Positions 12,201 to 26,200 of a DNA stretch of 64,000 nt are shown piece by piece. Below the pieces are notes generated by a model. That model was not told where the DNA came from and ran no database searches. It saw only the letters and a program-made list of their open reading frames with translations. Numbering within the stretch: the stretch's first letter is position 1; every line of letters begins with the position of its first letter. Origin of the DNA: Tomocerus qinae (taxonomy: Eukaryota > Arthropoda > Collembola > Entomobryomorpha > Tomoceridae); NCBI GenBank assembly GCA_020055645.1, contig CM034546.1, forward strand, positions 107,078,875-107,142,874. Reading direction: 5' to 3'. The position numbers and the translations under genes are program-made.

Positions 12201-13800
12201 TAATTAGGTTGGCAAATGTGTAGTAATTTGCGTACACACATTTCAGTTATATAAGTGAGAAGCTACTACTACAAACACTTAACTGCTATACTCAACTATT
12301 GGTGAGAGACTACTTTTCTATAAAGTACAAGGATAAAAGATGACTTCATGCGTTTACTCATTTTCTTCTACTTTAGTTATCTGTACTACTACTGCACTAC
12401 TCTGTGTTATTACTACTAGCATAGAGTTTATAGTATGTTTATCTGAATATTATTTAATATTAAAAGGGATTATGAACTGCAGTACTCATGCTATACTTAT
12501 GTACATACGTAATTTTACTTCATACACAAATCTATATATGAGATACACAAAACTAATACATTATACAGTATAGCTCTGATGACTGCAATCTAATTTTTAC
12601 TAGAATGTTGACTTGACCTGTGTGACTACATTTGTGCATTAGGTATTATCACACACTAAAGTCTACCCGTTGGCAACCCTACCTCTACTTTAGTTAAATA
12701 GTATCTTTCTTATGCACTTATTCTGCTTCTTGAGATCACTATGAAAATTTTCATGTTCAGTTTGTTGTAGTACACTCCATGAGAAATCACTTTCCGAGAC
12801 TAGTCACTCCAATCACCTCGTTAAATTATTTATTCACTAATGTAGTAGCAAACTTTACTAAAATATTTAGTGATACTTCAGCTATTTCTTCTACACTACA
12901 TGTCATAGTTTTTGAAAGTGTCTACAAGTGACATTGTCAAGTTTCTTGGTAAGCTAGCTTTCTTACATTTACTACTATCCAACTTTACAGACTTTTACTA
13001 TTAAAGTGAAACAGATAGCAACGTCGTGTCTCAAGAAAAATCGATTGATCCAGATTTTTATTCCTAGCACACATTTCTTAGTTGTGTTAAGGTGAAACAC
13101 CTAAAATAACTACATGTTACAACTGCAAATAGTGTACTTAGCGAAATGGATTGGTTAGTTTTAGTAGCTAAAGTTAGTTATACTATAATAGTACTGTAGG
13201 TAATACTTTTCTGGGACCGGCATTTGGAAGTAAATATAGTGCCTTACCTTAAAATACGGGCAGCGGAGTAAATGCCGAATGTTTGTCTTTTACACATTCA
13301 CAGTTCATACGTATTTGTAGAAATAATATTCAAATTTAATACACACGTACGTAGCACACGCTTCCTGGCTATTAATTTGTAGTTATGTAATTATTTTAGT
13401 CAAGTATCAGGTTCAGTCTATGTAAGTCTAAACTGCTAAGGAGTATATTGGATTACAGGTGGTTAATAGACACATGTTATTGTTAGCATTATAAAATGTA
13501 TTTTTGTTGTGCCCAAAGTTTTAAGAAAATATTAGTTATTGAAACACTATCAAGTTGTCAGAAGAAGGCTTCAGTATTTCAGACAGCCTCTGAAAGGAAA
13601 AGTAGAGATTGGAAACAAGTTCTTGAACCAACCGGTTGTAAACTTTGTATCTGTGTCCAAATGCTAATGAGTGACGCAGACAATTATTACGAACACATAA
13701 TATCACTAGAATCTTCAGAAATAGATATTAAATCACTTCAATATTTATTATGAAACTTATGGTCTCTATTTCTTAATCAAATTAGTTAAAAATTTCACAG
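9231..13800. other. AT-rich intergenic DNA
   Basis: No supported gene. Open frames of 60-86 codons (for example 9696-9914, 12340-12573 and 13496-13753) have no recognisable motif or splice context. The end of the stretch, a pyrimidine-containing tract finishing in ttcacag at 13791-13800, looks like a splice acceptor just before the first GMC gene. Part of this region may therefore be a leader intron or promoter of that gene. Confidence 0.5.
11233..11261. repeat. perfect 12-bp hairpin
   Basis: Two 12-bp arms (cataatccatgt and its exact reverse complement) are separated by the 5-nt loop gattt. It is isolated in intergenic DNA with no following T-run, and no role is evident. Confidence 0.85.
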
Positions 13801-13830
13801 CTCCTGCGTTGAAGGGCAAAACTATTCAGA

Positions 13831-16800
13831 ATGGCTCCAACAAAAATAGGACAATTCGACTTCACAACGATGCCTTTTGCCATACCAGTCCTACAGTTTA
13901 TGACTGCCACAATGCCTTCCTTAGCCTTACTTTATGCAGCCATTAGTAGCAACACAGATTATCTACAAAGTCTATCCATGGATTTCTTGGACTGGAGACA
14001 TGTCGAAGAATTTGACTTTATTATAGGTGAGTAGGAGTTCCCCCTATTGAAATCTGAATAATTAACATAATTGTAGGGTATTGAACTTAAATCATCTGCA
14101 TGAAATGCAATGCATGATATTTAGTAACATCCTAATAATCATGAATCATGGCAAATGACATGATGAAATATTGACGTTTAATATGTTCTACTTTATTAGT
14201 TGGAGGAGGCAGTGCTGGTTCCGTTTTGGCAAACAGATTGTCCAAAAATAATCAAGTCTTACTTTTAGAAGCAGGTACAAGATTTTTGTCCATAAGTATT
14301 TTTGTAATCTAAAAAATGGATATGGCATGGTTTATGTGAGTATATGGATTAAATCTACAGTCCAATGTTCATAATATCTGATATAGGGGGTGACCCAAGT
14401 CCGCTGTCGTCAATTCCTGGATTTGCAATGTATCTGCAACATGTGCGGGGTGTTGACTGGGAATGTATACTATTTTATTTACCTTACTGCATCACTTTAT
14501 TACTCGTTTCCTCTGTTAGTAAGTTTAAATGTATTTTTGGAATTCGGAACCATTTTTTCTATTTCAGATTACACTGTACCCCAAAGAAATGCATGCTTAG
14601 CTATGAAAGAGAATGTAAGTAACGTTTACATTTCTTTGGACTCTATTTACGAACATTAAGAATGTTTACATAGGTTAACCATGGTATTTTGTATGTAGAG
14701 ATCCTTTTGGCCCCGCGGATACGCTCTTGGAGGAAGCAGCAACCTTAACTTGTGAATATTAGCGCAAAATAAAGTGCTTTAAGTTTCTTATTACTCTTGA
14801 ATTTCGTTTATTTTCAATAACTTGGCTATTTTGTGTTATCCAGCATGATATACGAAAGAGGTAATCCAAAAGACTATAATTCCTGGGTGGAAGAAACAGG
14901 CGACTCAGATTGGAGTTATGAAAAATGTCTACCTTTTTTCAAAAAATCTGAAGACTATCATGGATATTATATGAATGGTAAGTAATCTTTACCTTTTTTT
15001 AAAATAGATTTTGCGGAGACATTCATTTTCTGGCTATTAATTTTTCAAAATTATTTATTTCAGATAAGTTTCATTCGCAAGGAGGGCCACTCTATGTTGG
15101 AAAAGTGTTCACATCAGATGACGATGCTAATTTGGCAAAATATTTCGTTCAGGCAGGTGTAGAAATGGGCCATGAGCATCATGACACTAATGGAATTCAA
15201 AAGCAAGGTGAAAGATGATCACCTATGTATTAATACATTTATAAGCTAAAAAGCTAAATGCACTACCCCACGCAGTAATGTGGGAAATGTTTAATTTATA
15301 ATCACCAGAGCGTGCGAAAAAAATGTCGTTTTCAGGATGTTATAAATCATACATATTGATATAAGTTAACAAGGAACAATTTATTTAATGATTATGCGCT
15401 TATGTAAACAAATGCGACTAATTCTAACATAACATTATGTCTGTAATTTAACCTAAGGATTCGGTTTCCTCGACGTGACAATTAAGAGTGGTGTAAGAAT
15501 GGGGACTTACTTGGCTTTCTTAAAGCCAATCATGGAAAGACTGACCATTTATCGCTACAGTCGAGTAGTAAAGGTAATTTTGGGAAATGTATCACATTCT
15601 GTCAATTATCATTGCTACAAGGCAATTATTGTGGTAAATTATACTTTTATCCTTATCAGATTCATATTGATAAAACGAAGACTGCTTATGGTATTTCCTT
15701 TATTCGCCATGGAACGCAGAAATTTGTACGTGCACGCAAGGAAATAATAATCAGTGCTGGTAACTTCTCGAACAACTATGCAGCAGATAACAAAACTTAG
15801 CATGATATGTAAATGTAACTGATAATTTTGTCGAATGGCTTAGGTGCAATCGAGTCTCCGAAATTACTTATGCTGTCTGGAATAGGACTTAAACCACATT
15901 TACATTCAGTTGGGGTAAGTTTGGCTGGCGACATTAGTTTTCAATTTTAATTGCATAGATGAATAGATTACTGAATGAATAAATATTTATAAATATAGCT
16001 GAAATGCAGAGCTCACCTTCCAGTTGGTCAAAATCTACAAGATCACGTTTTATCTATGGTTGGCCCTTTTACTATCAACAAGACAATGTCAGCGATAGTG
16101 GAGAGAGATTCAAGTCTGTATAATATTCGTGAATATTTTGGTGGACGAGGGCCATTGGCGACTCCATCAGCAATTTCAGCAGTAGGATACTTTGCTAGTT
16201 CATTAGCAGTTGACAAGAATTGGCCCGATGTACAATATCTAATGGCAGGATTGGGCGTTTCTTCAATAATGGCCAAAGATATATCACGAATTGTAGGATA
16301 CAAATATGGATATCTAGAAAACTATTACGCACCTAATCATGGAAAAGATGCATTCTTTGTCTTCACTACTCTTGGAAAACCGAGATCGACGGGTGAAATA
16401 TTATTGAAAAATAATGATGCTTGGGAGAAGCCACTGATTGACCCCAAATACTATTCTCATCCTGATGATATGCAAATTATGGTCGAAGGTTCTGTATTTC
16501 ATTTGAATTATCTGTATTACTACATGTAAATTCCAGTATTTAACACGAATAGTGTTTTATAAATAGGATTTCGATTCCTTGTTGATATGATTGAGTCGAC
16601 AAAAATGTATGCTGGTTTGGATGCAAAATTCGCTACGAATCATTTTCCAGGATGTGAAGCGTTTCCCTTGAAATCGGATGCCTATTATGAGTGCTATTTA
16701 AGATTTAACACCTTAACACTATACCATCCTTCGGGAACATGTCCTATGGGACGAAAAATAAATGACACAGTAGCTGTTGTAGATTCTGAATTAAGGTATA

Positions 16801-17216
16801 ATTCTGAATTAAGGTTTGGTTGATTTACTGCCATGTGGCACATATTGTCTGATATCAATTTATCGATTACTAAGAATACACATAGGTGTAAAACATTTCA
16901 CGTTGAAAATAGAAGTCGCCTGTGTGGTCAATTTCATGGGCTAGATAATTTGGTTTCCAATTTTTATGTATTTGATCTTGAATATTTCAATCGACATTTT
17001 TGCAGAGTTCGGAAGGTACATCGGCTGAGAGTCATAGATGCAAGTGTGATGAGATCGATACCAAATGCAAATCTCAACGCACCAACTATAATGATTGCTG
17101 AAAAAGGTGCATTTTTCATCAGAAGCTACTGGGCGAAACAATATGAAGTTTGCATTTTGCTTCAACACTTTCTATACCTGGAAGATGATCAATGCTATTA
17201 TTCACGACTGCCTTGA
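13831..17216 (+). CDS. GMC oxidoreductase 1 (glucose dehydrogenase-like, 13 exons)
   Basis: FAD-dependent oxidoreductase of the GMC family; these enzymes oxidise alcohols or sugars and pass electrons to quinone or oxygen. Coding exons: 13831-14026, 14200-14274, 14387-14464, 14568-14614, 14699-14751, 14844-14977, 15064-15207, 15458-15573, 15660-15759, 15844-15914, 15999-16488, 16567-16795 and 17006-17216 (1944 nt, 647 residues, all phases match). A hydrophobic N-terminal segment (about 15-40) may act as signal or anchor. Then come the FAD-binding VGGGSAGS (about 67-74) with LLLEAGG, the GMC signature 1 region GGSSNLN (about 143-149), signature 2 [12 protein letters not shown], and the catalytic pair His of YHPSGTC (about 555) and Asn of NANLNAP (about 600). 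After the usual end of the domain there is a roughly 30-residue tail with YWAKQYE and DDQCYY. The donor after exon 11 is a weak GTTCTG. Substrate unknown. Confidence 0.95.
16783..16818 (+). repeat. 18-bp tandem duplication carrying two splice donors
   Basis: Two adjacent 18-bp copies beginning attctgaattaaggt span the 3' end of exon 12 of the first GMC gene. Each copy contains the donor AAG/GT, after 16795 or after 16813. The second donor would add 18 nt in frame, giving six extra residues (YNSELR). The paralogs at 23269-27061 and 52411-56057 end this exon at the position equivalent to the first donor. Confidence 0.85.
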
Positions 17217-20200
17217 TACAAGCTAACTCATTATTAAATGAATCCTACAATTATTATTAATCATTTATTCTACCAACTAATCAACCAACTAATTGCTTAC
17301 CAGTGAATACGTGTCTATAAATTAAGAATCCTACTAACCAAAAATTTTATAAATAGAAACTTCTAGTTATCCACACATTATCAATATAAAAGTTTACGAG
17401 TGTTACCCACTAGTTTTTTTTTTTTGCTGTAAAGTCGTAAAGTATTTAGATTTTATGTGTACTAAGGTTTTGTATGTTAATTTATAAATGACCATTAGGA
17501 ATGTATTTTTATTCATGACTAAAATGCTGGTATCAAAATGACTTAGTTTTATCCAACTCTTGTTTGTAAATTGTTGCTAATTTTTATGTACTTGCCATAT
17601 TATTCTAAAATTATGTTATAAGACATGGCAAAATGCAATTATGATTATTGCAATATGCTACCTATACGATTAGTGCTATACCTATAAAAGTTATTAAGTT
17701 CAGGGCAGTGAAACAATAAGCAAAATAGTTGTAGATTAATATTAATGTTTCAAGATGCCATAATATTTATAGTAATATTTCTGGGGTTACATATTATGTT
17801 GTAGTATACTACTATTACACAATATTCGTTTTATAGTAGTCCTGTCCTGTCTGTTCAGTTCCTATATCGTGTGTGCAAGACTAATAAAAAAAGTAGTTGT
17901 TCAGTAGCCCATTTGTTTAGTTGCAAACGCAACAATCTCCATTTTCTCCATATAAGCATGAAAAGTAAAAATCAAATCGCTTCACCCATACAAATGTTAC
18001 GGTAGGTTGCTAAAAATTTCTCAATGAAATAATTACTAGCTAGATAATAAAGTGGACAGTGGATCTTGAACCATCGAGACATTTACCCATTGCAATGTGC
18101 GTAACTTACTTGTAACATGTATTGATTAATTTTCTTGCAAAACTACTTCGAGAAGATTTGTAATGGTTCTTGCAGAATGGATTTAAGTTTAATTTACAGG
18201 AAAATTAGTAATAGGATAAATTTTCTAATAGTATAAATGGAAAACGATTCATATTTAGTTAAATGTTTCCATTAGTGCACATAAAATATGTTTTAAACGT
18301 CAGTTCAGGGTAACGTATAGTTGGTCATTGTCATAATGTTAATCATAGATGACATTGAAGAAACGACATGTTTTAGTGGTGAATATAAGTTTGAGTTGAA
18401 ATCATGTCAATTGCATGCTTATTGCTAGTTTTCCAATCCAAATTGCTTCTACGAGCATAACTATCTGCATAGTATCACTTTTATTCTCACTCTAACTTCA
18501 ACTACAACTTCCAACGCTTGCAATTCAGCTCTTCTCTTTGTTTGACCTGGTTTGTGTAAAGCACTCTATCCTTATAACCGTAACCTACAAGAAATCACAT
18601 ACCTTGTGCATGGGAAACCAAGTAAACAAAAGTGATACTCTAAACGAAACGCAGGTATTTAAAAAGCTTACTCTTTTCATTCGAAAACAAAATGAAGAAG
18701 TTTGCATTTACTATTTACATCCGTCTCATGTGAATTTTCTATAATATTATTCCTACCGTGTATTTCAACCAATTTGCAATACAGTACAAGGTCCAATGCT
18801 TCAATACTACTAATATTTGTATACAACAGGTAGTCCAAATATAACCCAACACGCACAAAATGCTCTAAATAGTAAGTATGAGTAGTATTTGTGATTCCCA
18901 ATATTATTGATTTTTTTAGTTTCTATGCGTAGTTGTCTGAGGTAGAAAAATGTAGTTCATTCCTATCTATATTCAGTTCATTCATGGTGGAAACTATAAC
19001 ATTTGCATTTATGAAGTGGAAGTTGGAGCTAGTCTTGTTCACCAATTTTTGTGGTGTTGACAAGTAGGAAATTATACAGGGGGATCTATTTGAGAATTCA
19101 GTAACATTGAGACGTATGTATTGACCCCACAAGAAATATTGTCAGTGATCCATAACTTCACGACTCAAAGATTATATATATGAATTGACTCCTTGATATA
19201 GACCAAATTGTTACTCAAGTTAATAAACTCTTTTATAGAATGGTAAATAAAAGTTTTGCGTTTTTTTATTATTACCAGACACATAGTCTACAACTGAGGA
19301 AATACAAGCACTGGGCCAAGATGTAATATTATATGTATACTGTAACTCTAAACTGTTGCGCTACTCTCCTGATATTATATACTCAAATCGATGAATGATT
19401 TCATTCAGTATGGCGAACATGGCATAACTTGTAGTAGGAGATACACATAATATCAATTATAAGATTTATACTGCTAAAAGCAGCGTATTTCATTTGAAGT
19501 ATATTAAAAGGGTGGTTTGTATGATGTAGGAAATGCCGGCATGCGGCAGGTACAGGTTGTGAAGGTACACAACATAGACAGATAACTATACAGCTGTAAG
19601 TAGGAACGCATCATCAACACTGTGAGCATTTTTGACTTGTTTCCCAAGTTTGCTTGTCCTGATAATTGATAAAATGTACCTTTGAGAATTGAATATTGAA
19701 TTTTCAACAGGTGCACGAACAAAAAGCAATAAAAGTGCAAAAGTCTCATGTCTACCATGTCACAATCAACATACAAATAACTGGTTGTTTTACATTAGAA
19801 TGAAAACCGACCAAATGTATGTCTACTAAATCTCCATCTCTTCATTTTAATGCAGCAACAAACTTTGCAATGTCACAGCAATACAAATGAGCCTAGCGTG
19901 ATATTTGATCTGATGATGGCGTAACAACGCGTAACATTACAGCAGCTACTTGTGACTTATGACATCAACAATGAAAACGAACTCTTCACACTTATCCTGA
20001 ACTGATAATATTTGTTTCAGGAATTGCTTCAATTTCATGATCATACGTAATGGCCATTTCTAATAAACTGTAGCAATACTCTTCATTTTGGCGATTACCA
20101 TCTTTTGCTACTATAAATTTCAATGATTGCAGGTTATCATAGTCCACCGAATAGATATAAGATTGTTTCATAAACTATGGTATAAGTAACGTAACCAAAT

Positions 20201-22098
20201 ATTTAGCATACCCATTTAGTAACAAATGTACCTAGGTAAACTTTACCTTTGTAAATGTATGTACACACATGAAAATTAGGTATATTATTGTTGACCTGAC
20301 AGAGGGATCAAAGCGAAAGTTTTCATACTCAAGATGAATATTAAAGTTATTTCATTTACTTTGCACAATTTTACAATTTACAACGCACACATACCAGAGC
20401 CAAAGCAAAGGTGAGCTATAAGGTGGATTCTATTCTTTTGCATCGAGTGAGGCATTGTGTTTTGTAAGTATACATTAAATTGTAATATTTTCTTTAGAAA
20501 AACTTGTATTTTTGCAGCTAAATAGAAAGGCTTATGTTAAATGCACAGATTTCATTGCATGTATGTATTGCTTAAATGCATTGTCTATAGGTAGCGTTCC
20601 TTATAGTTAGATTACTATAGGAGTATGCTATATAAGATAATGTATAAGAGTTATATAGAATGATTCAATGTACAGAAATATATGAATACATTGTCTGATC
20701 ATAGAAAATGGTAGAAGATAAAGGGAAAGCTTTAGTTGAATTCTTCAATGAGAAGAGAGACTCACCCAAAAGGGAAATGAAACAGACAATGTGATGTGAC
20801 TAACACTATGCATTATTATAACATTTGCACCTACTGAATATATTGCATGTGTCTATGCTATAAAGGTATAATCAATTGTTGGTAACTTAACGTGTGTGTT
20901 AGCCGGTTTGTGTGTCGATCTTATACAATCTGGTTTTTATCTCACTACTAAACTCCAAGCATATAGTACACCTTACCTAATAACATCTAATACAAATTGT
21001 ATCCTAGAACTTTAGTTTAGAAAATGAGTTGATTAAATAATTGCTATCTGCAAAGCTTAATTCTAATGGCCAGTTTACAATCAATAACTGAAAGTAAACA
21101 CGTTCCTTGGTTCATTACTCCAAAAACTACGGAACTACAGATATTTATAAGACTTTGTTGATACTGTGTTTGTTGTGTTCCTTAATTAAGTACCTACCGT
21201 AACTGCAAATACTTTAATTGATAGTATCAAGCCTTGCACATAAACGTCTTATATATCCTTAGCTGACCAAGTGAGCTCAAGATCATTTTTTGTGCAGCTG
21301 CCAGTAATGCTTCACGCTACGTGGTCAATTTATATAGTTAAGTCGAGTAGTTTTGGATATTTTGAGTGTGGAAATGCTGCAGAAAATTAGGTATAAATAT
21401 TTGCACTTGGTTTGATAGCCTATGTTGATCTGATCGCATAATAATCAAAGAAATTGTTCTAGCAATCTACTAGTTAAGATTATGTTTAGTGGCTTGAATG
21501 AAGTTTAACACCCTAGTAAAATAACACTATGGAAAACTAATAATCAAGAGAACATTTGATATAAATCTGAGTAGTTGGACTAGAATGTACTAGAACTATA
21601 ACGAGTAATTAATAATAATTAAGTACATACTTATGCTTGGGTACATGAAACTGTATAGCATATTATAGTATAATTGATTTATCTATGAAAAATATCAATA
21701 CTTGTACATAAATTAGATTAGAGTTTGTTTCTATCTAAAGCAAACCATGCGGGTTGATTCTGAACATTCCCCAATAAATGATTAAATCAGCTGTGTATTT
21801 TATTCAATTATGTAATGCTACATAACGCACCAAGTTTTTTCATTAATTGCCATGTCTTTCTCGATATCTGATACACATTGGATATATTTTTTGCAGAATA
21901 GAGTGGAACGGTGTAAACCAAATCAAACTATACCACACGGATATGTTACACTAAAGTAGAGAGTTGCATGTAGCTGCATTCAAATTAAGTTATCGTAGGT
22001 TGCTCCATTGTTCGTATATTATTACACAAATACTTTACAATAGTTTCATTACGACTACATTACAGACAGGGAATTTTACTTTTTAACACTATTGCATA
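17217..22098. other. AT-rich intergenic DNA between the two tandem GMC genes
   Basis: No supported gene. The first several hundred bases should be 3' untranslated sequence of the upstream GMC gene; an AATAAA occurs at 17883-17888. Open frames here (60-90 codons on both strands, such as 18538-18744 and 19504-19776) show no family motif. Confidence 0.5.
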
Positions 22099-23268
22099 TT
22101 GTTGCACAGATATTTCAATCGACTTTTCTGTTGTGCTGCTCTGCTTCTTTATTCCTGTGTTTCCTTGCCGCTCTTACATCTACACATACTTGAGACACTT
22201 GTAAGAACAAGAGTTTCCTATGCAGTATTTTATTACCGTTTCTTTCACAAAGTAAGACAGTTGCATGTATATAGACAATATAGAGATGTAGGTACATGGA
22301 GAACAGATGCAGACAATTGTAGTGTGGTTAGGTATATCAAAAGTACACGTTCCTAGTACAACGTGCAGAGCAGTAGATAGTAAGTGGCAAATTAGTGGGC
22401 GATTATTGTGAAATAAAGTGTCTGTCTGTGTACTGGGGGCACAATGAGCTTCTTTCTTCGTTATTGTCAATTGTTGTAGTCAGAGTCAGGGAGTGTGTAC
22501 TACGGTCCTTTATATTCTATGCTACAGTAGTTAATAGAAAAGCGACAGATGCAACGACGACGATTATGAATCTGATAATAGGGATACTCTTCAAAAGTCT
22601 TGAGATAGTTTGTCATTATGTGGTCCATAATTTATTCAAAGTAGTTCCTCGACTAATAATTACAAGTGTAAGTTTGTTGCTCGTCGTCTTTCGTCCTTTC
22701 GTTGTGTTTGCTGCATCTGCTCAAGTGTCAGTGGACGTAAACGAGTTGCACATCCTAATTCGGCAGACCGTCACATATCTTCTGCTGGCTCTCCAAGTGA
22801 GAGTTGATCAAGTGCAGATACCGTTTCTCATGAAAATGCTCAATTGCATTCTCATCTAAATAAATTTTGTCAGTTTCGTGCTGCAATTTTAATTTTCAGA
22901 AGTGTAAGTGCTAAGTGAATGGAAATTCATCTCAAAATGATTCTCAGACACGTCTAAATGTGCTCCAGTTTTGCAAAAAGTGCACCTTGTGTGGATCTCA
23001 TGTGTGAAAATTGCACAAAGTGAGAAATCATGGAGGAAAATCATGAGGATCCGGGATTACGTCTGTTCAACTATAAATACTACCCCAAAATCTGCTACTA
23101 TTACCACCGTCCTCATTGTATTTTTATTCACGGATTTATTTATCACACCGGATGTGGTGGGTGCACGTGTTAAAAAGTGGATATTCTTGATAAAACAGTG
23201 ATTATTAGGAAAATGTAGTTTCGTCTCGCAAAAAGACAATTGTGAGACTATACAACTACCCGAGTCAG
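22099..23268 (+). other. possible leader/promoter region of GMC gene 2
   Basis: This stretch just upstream of the second GMC start is less AT-biased than its surroundings. It holds several open frames, including a hydrophobic one with an ATG at 22566 running to 22859 (98 codons, rich in Val, Leu and Ile). I see no family motif, and the longest frame has no ATG at its beginning. It could be a transcribed 5' untranslated exon or chance. The sequence ccgagtcag directly before the ATG at 23269 resembles a splice acceptor, so the leader may be spliced. Confidence 0.25.
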
Positions 23269-26200
23269 ATGGCTGATTTTCAGGGTTTCAATTTGGCTCT
23301 GATGCCAGTTCCTATGATTACTCGGATGACCTTTATGTCCATTCCGTCTATAGTCGCTGTTTATGCAGCTTTAAATTATTACAGTGATTTTCTTAAAGCA
23401 CAATCTCCCCAGTTTTATGACCCTTACCATTATGAGGAATTTGATTTCATCGTTATTGGTGGAGGTTCAAGTGGAGCTGTCGGTACGTATAGATACGCTA
23501 TGCATTATTGTATTTCCATTAGAAATCGGTGGGTTATGTTCATAAATATCTTATTATTCCTAAAGTTGCAAATCGTCTCTCTAAGAACAACAAAGTTCTG
23601 CTTCTAGAAGGAGGTAATGTTCACATGTCTACTTAGTATATTAAATGATTTAAATGATTTAGTATACGGAAAGGGTAAACTATGATTCTGTATAAACAGG
23701 AGGAAATCCTACTCCGTTGTCTTCAATTCCAGCGATGGCAGCATTTCTACAAAGGCTGGATAGTACTGATTGGCAATATAACACTGTTCCTCAGAATAAT
23801 TCTTGTCTATCCATGATAAATAATGTAAGCACGCGTCATCGTCAAGCATGACAGTTGAACTTGCCAAAAAATAATTTAATTATCATAGAATTAGCCAAAA
23901 TCAGATTTTCTCACACTCTCAGAGACATTTATCCTTCATCTTGACCTGATTTAACTATATTTTACATTCTTTAGATTTCTCTTTGGCCAAGAGGAAAATC
24001 TTTGGGAGGAACTTCCAATTTAAACTTGTAAGCCCAAAATTTAATTGTAGTTTTATGTGAGTGTTTTTTATTCAAGTAAAAGTTAAACCAAATCTTTCTA
24101 TTGCAGCATGATCTACCAGCGTGGTAATCCTAAAGATTATGACGAACTAGCTAATATCACCGGAGACCCCGAGTGGACTTACAAAAATCTTTTGCCATTT
24201 TTTAAAAAGTCTGAAGACTACCATGGGAATTATCAAAATGGTAAACTCATATGTCCATTCATGAAAGTGGTCCTAAAGATAAATCCGTTTAACTTTGAGT
24301 ATCATATGTAATTATAGATGCATACCATGGGAAAGGAGGACCATTACACATTAGCAAACTTAAAGCTAATTATCTTTCTGATAATTTTGTTAAAGCAGCC
24401 AAGGAAATTGGCTACCAAGAAAATGACCCAAATGCAGAGCAGACTGAAGGTATTGTCAAACTTCCTTAAACGTCAAAATTATACGGATACTACTAATTGA
24501 TTTTGATATTTTGATTAGGACATAAAGCAGGTAGAGTTATCCAAAGAGTATTACAAAATCTCAAACTGTCGAATTGTTACAAGGATACGTATTAGATAGA
24601 TAAATACATGTAATAATCTTGGTATCTAGAGCTTTCCTGATTTAAACATAAATAGTATGTGTAAACAAACTGGGAACTTGATGTTAACTCGGCATGCATA
24701 ATGTCTACTATATTTAACTAATGGTAACATGAATCATAATTTAATGAGCCAAAGCGGTTAATACCGACGAATACTAAGTTACAAGTAAATTGACTCGATG
24801 TAGAGATAAGGTACTTCTGCTATAATTTATTACAGTTATTAATCTAGTTACCTATATATTGTGCATGTAGCATGCTGAGGTAGTTTAGCCTAAGGGAATA
24901 GTTTTAGAGACAGACATAAAATATGTAGTCAGCTGCATGGTGTATAATTTTGTAGCTAATCTATTTCCGGATAAATGTCTTGCACACTAAGTTGTTTTCA
25001 GTTGTTTATGGCAGTCATAAACAAATTGGATGGGATAGAAAAATAAACATCCTAGTAGAAACTTATTACATTAGGAAATACACAAGAGGAAATAGCAAGT
25101 TGTTGGAGATTTGCAAGCATTTTATTATTGGCTCACCTAATTCAATAATATTGTTGGGAAGAATGTAAGGTAGTTGATTTAACGGACATGCTATATAAGT
25201 GGCTCATTAAATGTATTGTCATTACTTCATGGAGGTAAAGAAAGCCGGAGATTTTATTAGTAATAATGATTGATGATGAATAGGATTTAGCCAATTGGAT
25301 GCTACAATGAAAGACGGCGTGAGATGGAGTACATACGACGCTTTTCTCAAACCAATTTTAAATAGAAAAAACTTAATAATATATCGGTACGCCCGTGCTA
25401 TAAAAGTAAGTCCTCTTGATGTTTCATGCTGTGGCAATTTATTTCGTTTTGCCAGTGAGATCTGCAATCTATATGTATGTCATGACAGTGTAAAAAATTA
25501 ATTACATTTAATCTTCTCTTACAGATACATCTCGATAGAAGAAAGCGTGCTTACGGTGTAACGTATGTCAGGCACGGCATGACCAAGTTCGTCAGAGCTT
25601 CAAGAGAGATTGTCGTTTCCGCAGGAGCTGTCGACAGTCCTAAGCTACTCATGTTATCCGGCATTGGTATTAAAAGAGATTTAAATATTAACGGGGTATG
25701 TGCGACGATGAGAGAGGAGATGTATACAATGTTACAAAACTACTAATTGAAACACCAAAACTTTCTACTCAATAAAAAAAATGTCTAAAATAATGTTTCA
25801 GATAAAGTGTAGGGCTCACCTTCCTGTTGGACAGAATTTACAGGATCATGTTACAACGCTTGTAGGTCCTATTCTTATGAAAGCAAGGAGTCTTTTAGTC
25901 GACAGAGATGTCAATCTACAAGCTATTAATGATTTTACAAATCATGGAGCAGGTAATTAAATTTACATTGTCTATTTCTCAAAAATAATTATAGTTACTA
26001 AAGAGTTATTATTTACCTTCTTAGGACCATTTTCTTCTCTCGCTGGAGTTTCAGCGGTTGGATTTATCTCCAGTTCCTTAGCCAATGACAAAGGATGGCC
26101 TGATATAGGATATTTCATGTCAGATAGTGGAGTTCATCAAGGATTGGCTGACGATTTCACAAGAATTCTCGGCTTGAAACAAGGAGTACTTCAAAGTTAC

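Noticed and set aside
13496-13753. 86-codon open frame just upstream of GMC gene 1.
   Set aside because: No motif. It lies before a probable splice acceptor at 13800 and so is more likely leader intron or chance.
16043-16303. Minus-strand open frame overlapping GMC gene 1.
   Set aside because: Antisense shadow of the long exon 11; the sense frame carries all GMC motifs.
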